Assembly: GCA_964448135.1 (NCBI GenBank)
Contig: CAYUVH010000032.1
Coordinates: 146,887-210,886 of the forward strand
DNA from: CAYUVH01 sp964448135
Lineage (GTDB): Bacteria; Verrucomicrobiota; Verrucomicrobiia; Limisphaerales; UBA8199
Length of the DNA: 64,000 nucleotides
Direction of reading: 5' to 3'
Shown here: piece by piece, positions 31,265 through 40,700 of the stretch
How the letters are laid out: each line of letters opens with the position of its first letter
How positions within the stretch are numbered: position 1 is the stretch's first letter
The notes under the pieces: model-generated
Told to the model about the DNA's origin: nothing
Seen by the model: only the letters and a program-made list of their open reading frames with translations
Database searches by the model: none
Translations under genes and position numbers: made by a program

Positions 31265-34200
31265 TCAGTCCCGGGGGATCCAGATGGGACGGAACCCCAC
31301 GAAATACAGCTTCTTGATTTCGGTATCCGCGGGGTGTTTGACCAGGTTGCGGGCGCTTTTCGTGATGACCTGCGCCTGATGACTGATGCCAAACTGCTCG
31401 TTATCCGAAGTCCATTCCGCGGCGTTCCCCAGGACGTCCACCAACCCGAGCGGATTTGCGGCGTCCTCCGTAACCGGCAACGGCAGCGCCAGCTCCTTGG
31501 GGCGGATTTCCTTCCGACTTGTTGCTCCGGTGAGCGCATCCATGGATATAACGAGGTTCGAGTTATGTTCGAAGTCCGCATTTTTTTCGAAGTCCGCCTG
31601 GGCGTTCAGGGTGGACAGCGCCAGGTACTGGCGCACGGAAGGGAGCTGGAACATGCCGCTCTTGAAAACGCCCGGGCGATTGGGATCGGTGTTGAGCTTG
31701 TCAATGAACGGCGCGGCGGCGGCGGCGCTGCTCAGGTGCGCCGGCCATTGATTGGACGTGACCGGCTGGGCGGGCAACGTTCCGGCAACTTGCCGGAAGA
31801 TTTCCTGGCTGACTTCATATTTTGAAACATAGGCCATGCCGGCGCGTCCCGCTCCCGGCAGCCCGGAAATCTTCACAAAAACGAGGCCCGCGTAGGGAAT
31901 TTGCGCCGGCCATTTTGAAATCGCCGCAATGCCCGCCTGCACGCTCGCGATGGTGTCTTTGCTGATATTATAGCTTCCGGCCAACGCCAGGCGATTGCTC
32001 GCCTCAACGCCATCCCCCGCGCGGATGGCGTCCTCCCACGCCGACACCAACAGCCGGGCGGCGACCGTCTGTGCCAACTGCTTCTCGGTATCCGCCAGAC
32101 TTCCGCGTGCCAGCGGGTATGCGTTGGTGGCCTTGCGGAATCCCGCCCACGCGTTCGTGGCCGCCAGCGGCGCCACCCCGGCCATTTCTTTGGCGAAAAG
32201 GCGCATGGCCGCCGGATCTTCCGGCGGCGGCGGCTTCAGGTCACGCGCCAGCTTTTCCGCGTCGGCAAGCTGCGAATCGGCGTCGGTGTAATTTCCATTT
32301 TGGAGGGATTTGACGGCGTTGGTGATGGAGCGCCGGAAATCCGCCTGCGCCACCAGCCGGCCCTTCTCCTCGGTCTCGGTTTTCTTCTTTTCGATCAGTT
32401 TCGCCAGCCAGCTTTGGGCCGCTTTGTCATCTTTGCGCGCTTCGAGCGCCTTCTGGACATTGGTGATCTGCTCATCGGTGTTGGCGGCGACCTGCGCCCG
32501 CGCCATGAAGCGCGCGAACTCGCCGTTCTGCCGCGCATCGGCGGCCCGGGCGTCCTTCAGGCTTTCCGCGGCGGTCACGATCTCCGCGTATTTCTTTTCC
32601 GCCCTCGCGTAATCCTCCTTCTCCAGCAGCGTGCTGGCTTCCGCGAAGGCTGTCTCCAATTCCTGCTTTTGCTTCGCTGCCAGTTCCTTGGTGGCCTGCG
32701 CGTCGCGTCGCGCGCGGGAGTCCGCCAGCCACGCAGTCAAACGCGCATCGCCTGGCCGGAGCTTGCGGGCGGCTTCCAGCAAATCGGCTTCGTCACGGAG
32801 GTCGCCGGCGGCGCGCGCCGCCTGGGCGCGAACCAGTTTCTGGACGAATTCAACGCCCTCCTTCGCTTCCTTTTCCAAACCGGGCGATTTAACGCGGACG
32901 GCGATGCCCTGGCCCTTGCTGAAACTGGCCTCGGCGTCCGTGTAATTGGTTCTCGCGAGCGCGGCGTTCCCGGCGTCAATGGCTTCCTGCGCGAGCGCGG
33001 CCGTTTCCGGCGGCGGTTTTTTGGCTTCCGCTTCATTGCTTCTCGCCCTGGCCAGCCAGGCGTCCAGCTTGGGATCGGGCCGCATTTTGACGGCGTCCTG
33101 CAGCAACCTGATGGCGTTCGTCCAGTTGTTGGCCGCGTCGGCCTCGGCGGCCTGTTTCAGCAAACCGGCGTAACGTTTTCCCTCGTCCGCGATTTTTCGT
33201 TCCCTCGCCTTTTCGCCGCCCAAATCGGAGGCCAGGACCGTCGCATTGTCAAAATCCTCGCTCGCCGCGGCGTATTTGCCGGATTGCAAAAGCCCTTCCG
33301 CGCGCTCCAAGGCGGAAGCCAGCCGTTTGGCCTTGTCGGCGCGAACCTGTTTTTGTTCCTCCTCCTGCCGCTTGCGATCGGCGCGATCCCACCAGTCCAG
33401 AAGGTCGGGCGTGGATTCAATGGCCAGCGCCTCCTTGAGCCAGCGGATTTCGTTGGTCACGTTGCCGGCGGTTTGCGCGGACATCGCGTTCGCGAGTTTG
33501 TTGGCGAATTCCTCGCGCCGGGCGGCGTCCCGTTTGCGGCCGGCGTCGGCCAACGAATCCGCCTGCCCGCCGGCCTTGTTGAATTCCAGCGCGGCGACTT
33601 CGTAATTACGGCGCTTCAGCTCCGCATCGCCGGTGTCCATTCTCCGTTTGAACTCCGCCGCATAAACACTGCTGGCACTTTGCTGCGAGCGGACGCGCCA
33701 GGCCTCGGCGTTGGTCCGGATGTTCATCGAAAAATCCCGCGCCAGCCCGGCGGCCACCTCAAACTCCTTGGCCGCCGCGACGTAGTTGGAAATTTCGAAC
33801 TCGCGCGTGCCCTGTTGGAGGGTGGCGGTTAATTTCAGGCCGTTGGCGGCTTTTTGAATCGCGGGCTCCTTGGGCCAGTCGGCCAGCTTTTGTTGCACGA
33901 GAAAGAATCCATTGCTGGCGTGGTCGAACTCCTCCTTTTCCAGCGCGGCGGCGGACAGTTCCAGGAAGTTCGTGGCGTAGGCCAGCGCATCCCGGTGCGC
34001 CTTTTCGCGCCCGACGCTGCCGCGGTGCATCCCCCAGGCAACCAGCGCCACAATCCCCCCCACGACCGCCACCCCGGCGGCTGCCTGGTAGATCAGTCGT
34101 CGCCGCGCCGCGGCTTCATCCGGGCGAAACTCCCGTTCCAACGCCTCGAGGTTGATCGTGGCCAGCGCCGCCGCGTCCAGCCGGACCAGTTTGTGATGCC

Positions 34201-34939
34201 ATTCCTGCCAGTAGGCGCGGCGCTTGCCCAGTTGCTTCCAAAGCGAATCGGTCAGGTCCCAAAACTGATGATCATCCTGCCGGCTGACGATGCGGCCTTC
34301 GACGAGTTGGAGAATCAGCAACCCGATCTGAAGCAAATCGTTGGCCTCGACGATTTGCTTGAAATCCTCCTGGCCGCGCGCATCCAGGCCGGCCAGCTTT
34401 TCGGCCCCGGCCGGATAGGGATCGGTAAGGTGGAGCGGAACCACTCGCAGCGGCTGCTGTTTCGCGAGGAAAACGTTCGAGGCCCGGAGATTCCCGTGCG
34501 AGTAACCTCGCGAACGTTTCAGGGCCAGGCAGCCGAGCACGACATTGTGGATGACATGGCGAAGGGCCTCCGAATCCACCTCCAACTGGTGCTCGATGTG
34601 GAACTTCAGGTCGTGCGCGGCATAAAAAGCCGTGGCATACCACGCGCCCAGCTCCGAAATCCCAAAGCCATAAACCGGCGCGAGATTTTCCCCGCCTTCC
34701 CGGCGGGCTTTCTCCATCTGCTTGATGCTCTCGAGAAACTCCAGCCCTTGGTCTCGCTCCAGTTTTTCGCCCGCCTCTCCCGCGGCCGCGCGGCGCGGGG
34801 GCGCGTGGCATTTGACGACATAGTCGCGCGTGTCGCCACCGGCGGTTTTACGGGCCTTCCAAACCGTGAAAAAGCGCCCGCCCTCCTCGGGCGTGGCAAT
34901 CGGGTCTCCGACGGTTTCAAATTCGCCGAAGATTGGCAT
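31265..34939 (-). CDS. Pseudokinase-TM-repeat-FGE-like fusion protein
   Basis: A 1224-aa protein. Residues ~1-290 follow the protein-kinase fold: a beta-3 Lys in YVVKCHA is present, but the catalytic loop reads YSHGNLRASNVFL, where HRDLK becomes HGNLR and the catalytic Asp is lost, so it is probably a pseudokinase. A transmembrane helix follows (GVAVVGGIVALVAWGM, near residue 300). The middle ~700 residues are helical, charged repeats resembling TPR/coiled-coil units (for example NWTNAIRLLQDAVKMRPD). The C-terminus (~from residue 1010) matches formylglycine-generating-enzyme-like domains (AYVSKYEVSQEIFRQ; NPLGLVDVLGNAAEWTSD; VGFRP). The two FGE active-site cysteines are not seen. A 35525-35010 lipoprotein gene and the hpnG-like gene flank it. 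Function unknown; a scaffold or regulator at the membrane is inferred. Confidence 0.8.
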   Translation of the reverse strand: MPIFGEFETVGDPIATPEEGGRFFTVWKARKTAGGDTRDYVVKCHAPPRRAAAGEAGEKLERDQGLEFLESIKQMEKARREGGENLAPVYGFGISELGAWYATAFYAAHDLKFHIEHQLEVDSEALRHVIHNVVLGCLALKRSRGYSHGNLRASNVFLAKQQPLRVVPLHLTDPYPAGAEKLAGLDARGQEDFKQIVEANDLLQIGLLILQLVEGRIVSRQDDHQFWDLTDSLWKQLGKRRAYWQEWHHKLVRLDAAALATINLEALEREFRPDEAAARRRLIYQAAAGVAVVGGIVALVAWGMHRGSVGREKAHRDALAYATNFLELSAAALEKEEFDHASNGFFLVQQKLADWPKEPAIQKAANGLKLTATLQQGTREFEISNYVAAAKEFEVAAGLARDFSMNIRTNAEAWRVRSQQSASSVYAAEFKRRMDTGDAELKRRNYEVAALEFNKAGGQADSLADAGRKRDAARREEFANKLANAMSAQTAGNVTNEIRWLKEALAIESTPDLLDWWDRADRKRQEEEQKQVRADKAKRLASALERAEGLLQSGKYAAASEDFDNATVLASDLGGEKARERKIADEGKRYAGLLKQAAEADAANNWTNAIRLLQDAVKMRPDPKLDAWLARARSNEAEAKKPPPETAALAQEAIDAGNAALARTNYTDAEASFSKGQGIAVRVKSPGLEKEAKEGVEFVQKLVRAQAARAAGDLRDEADLLEAARKLRPGDARLTAWLADSRARRDAQATKELAAKQKQELETAFAEASTLLEKEDYARAEKKYAEIVTAAESLKDARAADARQNGEFARFMARAQVAANTDEQITNVQKALEARKDDKAAQSWLAKLIEKKKTETEEKGRLVAQADFRRSITNAVKSLQNGNYTDADSQLADAEKLARDLKPPPPEDPAAMRLFAKEMAGVAPLAATNAWAGFRKATNAYPLARGSLADTEKQLAQTVAARLLVSAWEDAIRAGDGVEASNRLALAGSYNISKDTIASVQAGIAAISKWPAQIPYAGLVFVKISGLPGAGRAGMAYVSKYEVSQEIFRQVAGTLPAQPVTSNQWPAHLSSAAAAAPFIDKLNTDPNRPGVFKSGMFQLPSVRQYLALSTLNAQADFEKNADFEHNSNLVISMDALTGATSRKEIRPKELALPLPVTEDAANPLGLVDVLGNAAEWTSDNEQFGISHQAQVITKSARNLVKHPADTEIKKLYFVGFRPIWIPRD

Positions 34940-35009
34940 AGGACCGCCGGATGGCTGGCTGAATCAAAACCCGCGCCGCAGGGGATGCCCCGCCGCCGCG
35001 CGAAAGGCA

Positions 35010-35525
35010 TCAGGGATTGGGCTTCATCGGAGTGCGCACGAAAATGCGCTCCTCCTGGATTTGCACTTCGAGCGTGTGATCGCTCGCTTCCCAAACCCGT
35101 TTGTCGAGCGGCAGAAAGACCCGGCGGCCATCCGCCGGGCCGCTGGATTTGCCGGGCAGGTCGGCGATGATCATGATCTCGGTCGCGCCATAGCCAAACC
35201 ACGTATTCCAGATCGGATCGTTCATCTTCAGGGTCCACGTCAGGCCGTCCTTGAAGCTGGCCTCGATCTTGCCCGCGCCGGCGCGGATGGTGCTGTTCTT
35301 GCGCCAGTAATCATTCACGCTGAGGTTTTGCCAGTAGGCCTTGTCCAGCGGCGTCACGCCCACGAGGTCCACGAAGATGGAGGCGGTGGTGGCTTTGGAG
35401 ACCTTCACGTCCCAGCGGACGGGCTTGGGTTTGGGCGGGCCGGAACTGCAACCGGCGGCGACTGAGACGCAAACGGCGACCAGGACCGAAATTTTGGCGA
35501 AGCGCTGGCAAAATGTTGCATTCAT
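35010..35525 (-). CDS. Putative lipoprotein upstream of the pseudokinase gene
   Basis: A 171-aa protein with a lipoprotein signal: KISVLVAVCVSVAAGC, the last Cys being the lipidation site. After a Pro/Lys linker (SSGPPKPKPVRW) comes a beta-rich domain: VKVSKATTASIFVDLVG, SFKDGLTWTLKMNDPIW, TEIMIIADLPGKSSGP, RRVFLPLDKRVWEASDHTLE. It is read 70 bases before the 1224-aa gene, in the same direction, suggesting a functional pair. It has a size and beta-sandwich pattern like type VI secretion TssJ lipoproteins, but no other such gene is here, so that link is speculative. Confidence 0.75.
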   Translation of the reverse strand: MNATFCQRFAKISVLVAVCVSVAAGCSSGPPKPKPVRWDVKVSKATTASIFVDLVGVTPLDKAYWQNLSVNDYWRKNSTIRAGAGKIEASFKDGLTWTLKMNDPIWNTWFGYGATEIMIIADLPGKSSGPADGRRVFLPLDKRVWEASDHTLEVQIQEERIFVRTPMKPNP

Positions 35526-35648
35526 AAGGATTTACGAGGCATCCGGCAATTTCCGGCTTTGTAAAGCGGGGGGTCTTTGGGGTCAAGCTCCAAACACCCG
35601 GGTGGCTTTTGGTTGGTATTGGTCAAGACCGTGTCCTAGAGTTTTCCC

Positions 35649-36329
35649 ATGTTCAAGCCCGCCGACCTCTTCGATCTGGCCCAGACCGAACACGCCGCTC
35701 TATTTGAAAACTGCGAGTTCGCCTGGCAGGCCCTGGCGCGGCTGCAGGAGTTCATCCAGTGGAACCTGAAGCCCAGCTTGCGCAACCGCTGCGATGGTGT
35801 CGCCTTTATCGGCCCGGAAGTTTCCATCGGCGAAGGCACGGTGGTGGAGGATGGGGCGATGATCAAGGGCCCGGCCATCATTGGCCGCAACTGCCAGATC
35901 CGCCACAACGCCTACATCCGGGAAAATGTCATCATCGGCGACGACTGCACCGTGGGCAACGCGTGCGAACTCAAGAGCTCCGTTCTGTTCAATCACGCGG
36001 TCGCGCCGCATTTCAATTACGTCGGCGATTCCATCCTCGGCTATCGCGCGCATCTCGGCGCGGGCGTCGTGCTCTCCAACGTCAAATCCATGCCGGGCAA
36101 CGTGACGGTCCACGCTGACGGCAAAAAAATCGACAGCGGCCTGCGCAAATTCGGCGCGCTGCTCGGCGACCGCGCGGAGATTGGCTGCAACAGCGTCCTG
36201 AACCCCGGGAGCATCATTGGGCGGCAGGCAGTGGTGTATCCGAGCGTCTGCTGGCGTGGCTACCTGGCGCCCGATATGATTGCCAAGAACCAGGCGCTGG
36301 TGACGGTGGTGGCGCGTCGGGAAGGCTAA
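35649..36329 (+). CDS. Left-handed beta-helix acyltransferase, GlmU-C-terminal-like
   Basis: A 226-aa protein. An N-terminal helical stretch (MFKPADLFDLAQTEHAALFE) precedes a hexapeptide-repeat beta-helix: VAFIGPEVSIGEGTVVEDGA, AIIGRNCQIRHNAYIRENVI, IGDDCTVGNACELKSS, then HLGAGVVLSNVKSMPGNVTV and EIGCNSVLNPGSIIGRQAVV. The layout with HFNYVGDSILG is that of the C-terminal acetyltransferase half of GlmU or UDP-GlcNAc diphosphorylase, without the nucleotidyltransferase domain. It may acylate a sugar-1-phosphate or UDP-sugar in cell-envelope synthesis. No operon partner is evident. Confidence 0.85.
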   Translation: MFKPADLFDLAQTEHAALFENCEFAWQALARLQEFIQWNLKPSLRNRCDGVAFIGPEVSIGEGTVVEDGAMIKGPAIIGRNCQIRHNAYIRENVIIGDDCTVGNACELKSSVLFNHAVAPHFNYVGDSILGYRAHLGAGVVLSNVKSMPGNVTVHADGKKIDSGLRKFGALLGDRAEIGCNSVLNPGSIIGRQAVVYPSVCWRGYLAPDMIAKNQALVTVVARREG

Positions 36330-36371
36330 TCGCCGTTCATCAAATTAGTTTGGTTAGGCAACCCTAAGCGT

Positions 36372-36953
36372 ATGGCTGATTCGCCGCCCAGACCGCCAAT
36401 CAACAAACGCACCGACGAGGAGTTGCTCGAAGATTTGTGCCGCGAGTTGCGACATGTCGGATGCGGGCAGGGCGACTTGCCACTGGGAGAGCGCGTGCTC
36501 GTTCATGTGCGAGAGGTTTGCGCCCTCCAGGCCGAGTTGGCCAAACGGGGCGTTGATTGCAACCTTCGGCTGGCGCGGTTAGCCGAGGAGACTTGCTGGC
36601 AGATGGCGGCGTTGCTCGACGACTGTCTGGCTTATCCGCAACGCGTTCCCTACGTGCGGGATCAGGATGGCATACGCCGGTTTCTCCGTTGTCATCTCTG
36701 CCGGAAGGCGGAGCGCCCGCCGGAGGCGAAGATTTTTTGGTTTTGCGAGGCGTGTATGAACCGTGTTCTCGAGGCACTTCAGCGGCGTACACCGGTTCCC
36801 GGCGTCCTCTTGTTTCGCACTTACAATATCGAGAGCCGCTGCGTTCATGCCGATGCGGATACCATTCTGGCCGACGAGGGACACGGTGAAGGGGTCTATG
36901 GAGTCTGTGAGAGATGTATTCGCGATGAGATCGATAGACGGCGTGTGGACTGA
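36372..36953 (+). CDS. Unknown protein with two CxxC zinc-ribbon-like clusters
   Basis: A 193-aa soluble protein. An N-terminal helical segment (DEELLEDLCRELRHVGCGQG) leads to CHLCRK and FWFCEACM (~residues 106-127), a CxxC pair suited to binding one zinc ion, and to SRCVHADADTIL with GVCERCI (~155-185), which could form a second site. The middle helix contains CWQMAALLDDCLAYPQRVPY. No catalytic motif is visible. A nucleic-acid- or protein-binding role is possible, but the family is not recognised. It is followed by the orphan AbrB-like gene on the opposite strand. Confidence 0.72.
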   Translation: MADSPPRPPINKRTDEELLEDLCRELRHVGCGQGDLPLGERVLVHVREVCALQAELAKRGVDCNLRLARLAEETCWQMAALLDDCLAYPQRVPYVRDQDGIRRFLRCHLCRKAERPPEAKIFWFCEACMNRVLEALQRRTPVPGVLLFRTYNIESRCVHADADTILADEGHGEGVYGVCERCIRDEIDRRRVD

Positions 36954-36991
36954 AAAGTCTGGCCGCGGCAGAGCCGGGCAAACCAAGAAAC

Positions 36992-37240
36992 TTACGTGAA
37001 GGGCAGGTTGTGCCGTTCCGGCGGCGGCAGCGGGGCCGGACAGCGGGAGAACAGCTTAAGGAGACCCACGGCTCCCTGCCGTCGGGCCGGCTTGGGGGTC
37101 AGGATGATGCTGTTTTTTCCATCGCGCAGCGGCCGGACCTCGACCAGTCCGCCTTTGGACAACCCCGAAGCATCGAGCCACCATTTGGGAAGCGTGCTCT
37201 GGCCAGACTTTGAAACCGTCATCGTGTCGGTATCTTTCAC
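36992..37240 (-). CDS. AbrB/SpoVT-type DNA-binding protein, orphan antitoxin-like
   Basis: An 82-aa protein with an N-terminal swapped-hairpin AbrB fold: MTVSKSGQSTLPKWWLDASG, then LSKGGLVEVRPLRDGKNSII. The start is a GTG at 37240 preceded by AAGGA; an ATG at 37222 (MTVSKSG) is an alternative. The C-terminal third (KPARRQGAVGLLKLFSRCPA) would contact a toxin in type II modules, but no PIN or other toxin gene is adjacent on either side. A palindrome (37244-37258) immediately upstream of the start suggests autoregulation. Confidence 0.75.
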   Translation of the reverse strand: MKDTDTMTVSKSGQSTLPKWWLDASGLSKGGLVEVRPLRDGKNSIILTPKPARRQGAVGLLKLFSRCPAPLPPPERHNLPFT

Positions 37241-37243
37241 ATT

Positions 37244-37258
37244 TTAAGGATTCCTTAA
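37244..37258. promoter_or_regulatory. Palindrome TTAAGGA-T-TCCTTAA before the AbrB-like start
   Basis: A perfect 7-bp inverted repeat with a one-base centre lies 3 bases upstream of the GTG at 37240, overlapping the likely Shine-Dalgarno. It is placed to act as an operator or a translational block for the AbrB-like protein. Confidence 0.4.
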
Positions 37259-37334
37259 TAGGGCGGGTTTGTCGAATTCCGGGAGTCCGCAGCGATGACC
37301 ATTCACTTCGCCGTTTGGATTTGCCATCAATTTG

Positions 37335-37353
37335 TCGTATGCTACGCATACGA
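37335..37353. promoter_or_regulatory. Palindrome TCGTATGC-TAC-GCATACGA
   Basis: A perfect 8-bp inverted repeat with a 3-base centre, ~95 bases upstream of the AbrB-like gene and overlapping the possible ATG at 37339 of a small plus-strand frame. It shares the half-site TCGTAT with the palindrome at 2049-2076. Confidence 0.45.
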
Positions 37354-37515
37354 ATTGTCGGCGAAGATCGTCCCGTGAAGAAATCCATAACCGTTGCCGA
37401 GATTCTCATATTACTCGCGGTAGGAGTCCTTCTGTGGTCCGTGATTTACCGCCCAGCACACATCCGCCCAGCCGCGATTAGCGCCGCGTGCCGTCACTAT
37501 TGTAGCTGTCCTTAA
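37339..37515 (+). CDS. Possible small membrane protein
   Basis: A 58-aa frame, MLRIRIVGEDRPVKKSITVA, then EILILLAVGVLLWSVIYRPA as a hydrophobic segment, ending with CRHYCSCP. It may start at the ATG (37339) or at a GTG at 37374 (VKKSITVAEIL). A terminator-like hairpin follows at 37583-37602. Support is limited to the single hydrophobic helix and the position between a palindrome and a terminator; it could be a chance frame. Confidence 0.25.
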   Translation: MLRIRIVGEDRPVKKSITVAEILILLAVGVLLWSVIYRPAHIRPAAISAACRHYCSCP

Positions 37516-37582
37516 TTGCGGTAAATCGCAAAGTTTTTAAGCGCGCTATGGCTGGGAACGTTGATGGTTGAACCCATTCGTT

Positions 37583-37602
37583 CCGCCCTTCGGGCGGGGT
37601 TT
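37583..37602 (+). terminator. Rho-independent terminator candidate
   Basis: CCGCCC, TTCG, GGGCGG form a stable GC-rich tetraloop hairpin followed by GGTTTT. A second hairpin (GTTTTCGC / GCGAAAAC) comes straight after. It would end transcription from the small frame at 37339. Confidence 0.55.
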
Positions 37603-37725
37603 TCGCAGCGCGAAAACCGCTACCGCTCAAATGGCTTGAAGCTGGCTGGTCCCGGAACCGTCAAATGAACTTGAGCATTCGGAGCCAATAGCAGTATATA
37701 ATCGTTAGTTTCGCTAACACCCCCT

Positions 37726-40700
37726 ATGATTCGTCAGCGTCAGACCCACGCAAAATGCCTTTTCGGCTTCGTGCTTCTGCTTGCCTGCGCGTCCCGGGGT
37801 GCGGAATTGCAGTTCAACCGCGATATCCGGCCCATCCTTTCCGAAAACTGCCTCCGCTGCCACGGCCCAGATAAAAATCAACGCAAGGCGAAGCTGCGGC
37901 TCGATGTGCGGGAGGTCGCGCTGGAAAAGGAAGCTTTCGTCCCCGGCAAGCCCGACGACAGTGCGCTGGTCAAACGCATCTTCTCGAAGGACGACGAAGA
38001 GGTGATGCCTCCGCCCTCCCTCGGCAAAACCCTGACCGCGGAGCAGAAGGACAAGCTCAAGCAATGGATCACCGAAGGCGCGAAGTATGAACCGCATTGG
38101 TCCTACATCACGCCGCATCGCCCGCAAGTGCCGGCGGATGTCGCCACGAATTCATGGGTTATCAATCCCATAGACGCACTCGTGCTCGAGCAATTGAAAT
38201 TGCACAACGTGAAGCCGTCGCCGGAAGCGGATCGCCGCACGTTGCTGCGCCGGCTGTCGCTGGATTTGATCGGGTTGCCGCCCACGCCGATGGAGGTCGA
38301 AGCGTTCGTGCGCGACAAAAGTCCCAACGCGTATGAAAAGCAGGTGGATCGGCTGCTGGCCTCGCCGCACTTCGGCGAACGCATGGCCTCACCCTGGCTG
38401 GATGTCGCGCGGTTTGCGGACACGGTGGGTTATCACGGGGATCAAAACCAAAATGTCTTTCCGTATCGCGACTACGTCATTGAATCCTTCAACCGCAACA
38501 AGCCGTTCGATCAATTCACGGTCGAACAACTCGCGGGCGATCTGTTGCCGAATCCCACGACCGAGCAGCGCGTGGCCACGGCCTTCAACCGGCTGAATAT
38601 GATGACGCGCGAAGGCGGCGCGCAGCCGAAGGAATATCTCGCGAAGTATGCCGCCGACCGCGTGCGCACCGTGAGCGGCGCGTGGATGGGTTCCACGATG
38701 GGTTGCGCCGAATGCCACGATCACAAATATGATCCGTTCAGCACGAAGGATTTTTACCAGATGGAAGCGTTTTTCGCGGACCTGAAGCAGTGGGGTTATT
38801 ACGCGGACGCGCCCTACGCGCCCACGCCGGAACTGGCCGGCTTCGCCAATGAGCATCCCTTTCCGCCCGAGATCCAGGTGGAGAGTCCGTATTTGAAGAA
38901 GCGCATGGTGCAGTTGCGCGAGGAGTTGAAGAGCACGCAGGAAGAAGCGTGGCAGAAAGTGAAGGCCGATAAGAAGAGCCGACAGGCTTTCGATACCTGG
39001 CGCGACGAGAGCCGCGCTTTCCTGGCAAATTCGCCCGATGGCTGGCTGACGCCCGAACCCGGCGTGAAAGTGGTCATGAAAGACCCGAAGTTTGCGGCGC
39101 TGACGAACTTCACCATCCGGCCAGATCATACCGTCACGTTCACCACTCTGCCGCGCGAAGGCACAACCATTACAGCGCCGCTCACGAACCTTTGGATTTC
39201 CGCCATACGTGTCGAGCTCGTGCCCGCCGAACTCGTGGCGGCCGGCGCCCCACCTGCCGCAGCGCCGGCCGTAGCGGTCGGCGGAAAAGCGCCCGCAACC
39301 AAGGCAGCAGCCAAAAAGCAATCCGCATCCCCCCGTGTGCAGGCGCAGGCAGCCAAAGCCGCGCGCAGGCGCCAGGGCAAACTCAGCGACGTCACGCTCG
39401 CGGCCACGCTGAACGTTGACGGCAAGGACCAGAAGCTGGCGTTCCATTATGCCGACGCGGACAATCACCAGGTCCTTTACGACTTCGGACTGCCGGTGCT
39501 CGGCGTGCGCGACATGTGGCGCGTCTCCACCAATCACGGTCTGCAAACCGCCATCTGCCTGCTCGACAAACCGGTGCGTGTGAACGCTGCTGGCAAACTC
39601 ACGCTGGCGTTTGCGGAGGCGGAGTTGGAATCCGTCCGTATTTCGGTTTCGCCTTTTGCCGCGGAAGATCCTTTGCAAGCCGGGGCTGACGCCGCGCTGC
39701 GGTCCACGATCAACTCGCCGGGATGGATGCGCTCGTCGAAACAGGACGCCGCCATCGAGCGCGCCTATCTTCTGAACACCAGTGGCGATACCAATTATCT
39801 CGCGAAAACCCACCGGCTCGAACGCGAGTTCCGCGAATGCCGCGGCGGCACATTGCCCGTCCAGATCACCGAGTCGCGCGCACCCATGACCATCCGCGTC
39901 CTCCCGCGCGGCAACTGGCAGGATGACAGCGGCGAAGTAGTCGAACCGGCCGTGCCGCATTTTCTGCCGCAGCCGGCCGCGCCGGCCGCGGGTCAACGGC
40001 TCACGCGCCTCGATCTTGCGCGATGGCTGGTGGCGCCGGAGAATCCGTTGACCAGCCGCGTCGTTGTGAATCGTCTTTGGAAGCAATGTTTCGGCATGGG
40101 TATCTCCTCCGTGGTGGATGACGTTGGCGGCCAGGGCGATTGGCCTTCGCACCCCGAACTGCTCGACTGGCTCGCCTGCGAGTTTCAGCAGCCGACTTGG
40201 AAATCCGGCGCGAAGAACGAACCGGCGAAGCATCCCTGGGACTTCAAGCACATCACCAAGGTCATCGTGATGTCGAACACCTACCGCCAGGCCTGCGGTC
40301 CGCGCGCGGACCTGCGCGAACTCGACCCGAACAACCGCTGGCTCGCCTGCCAGTCACCGCGCCGGTTGGACGCCGAATTTGTCCGCGACAACGCGCTCGC
40401 CGTCGCCGGCCTGCTCAACTACGACATCGGCGGCCCGAGCGCGCATCCGTATCAACCGGCTGGCTACTATGCGAGCCTGCAATTCCCGAACCGGGATTAC
40501 TACGCGGACGAGGACGACCGCCAATATCGCCGCGGTCTCTACACCTGGTGGCAGCGAACGTTCCTGCATCCCATGATGGTCAACTTCGACGCACCCCACC
40601 GGGAAGAATGCACCGCCGCGCGCAATCTCTCCAACACACCGCAGCAAGCGTTGACCTTGCTCAACGACCCGACCTTCGTCGAAGCCTCGCGTGTCTTTGC

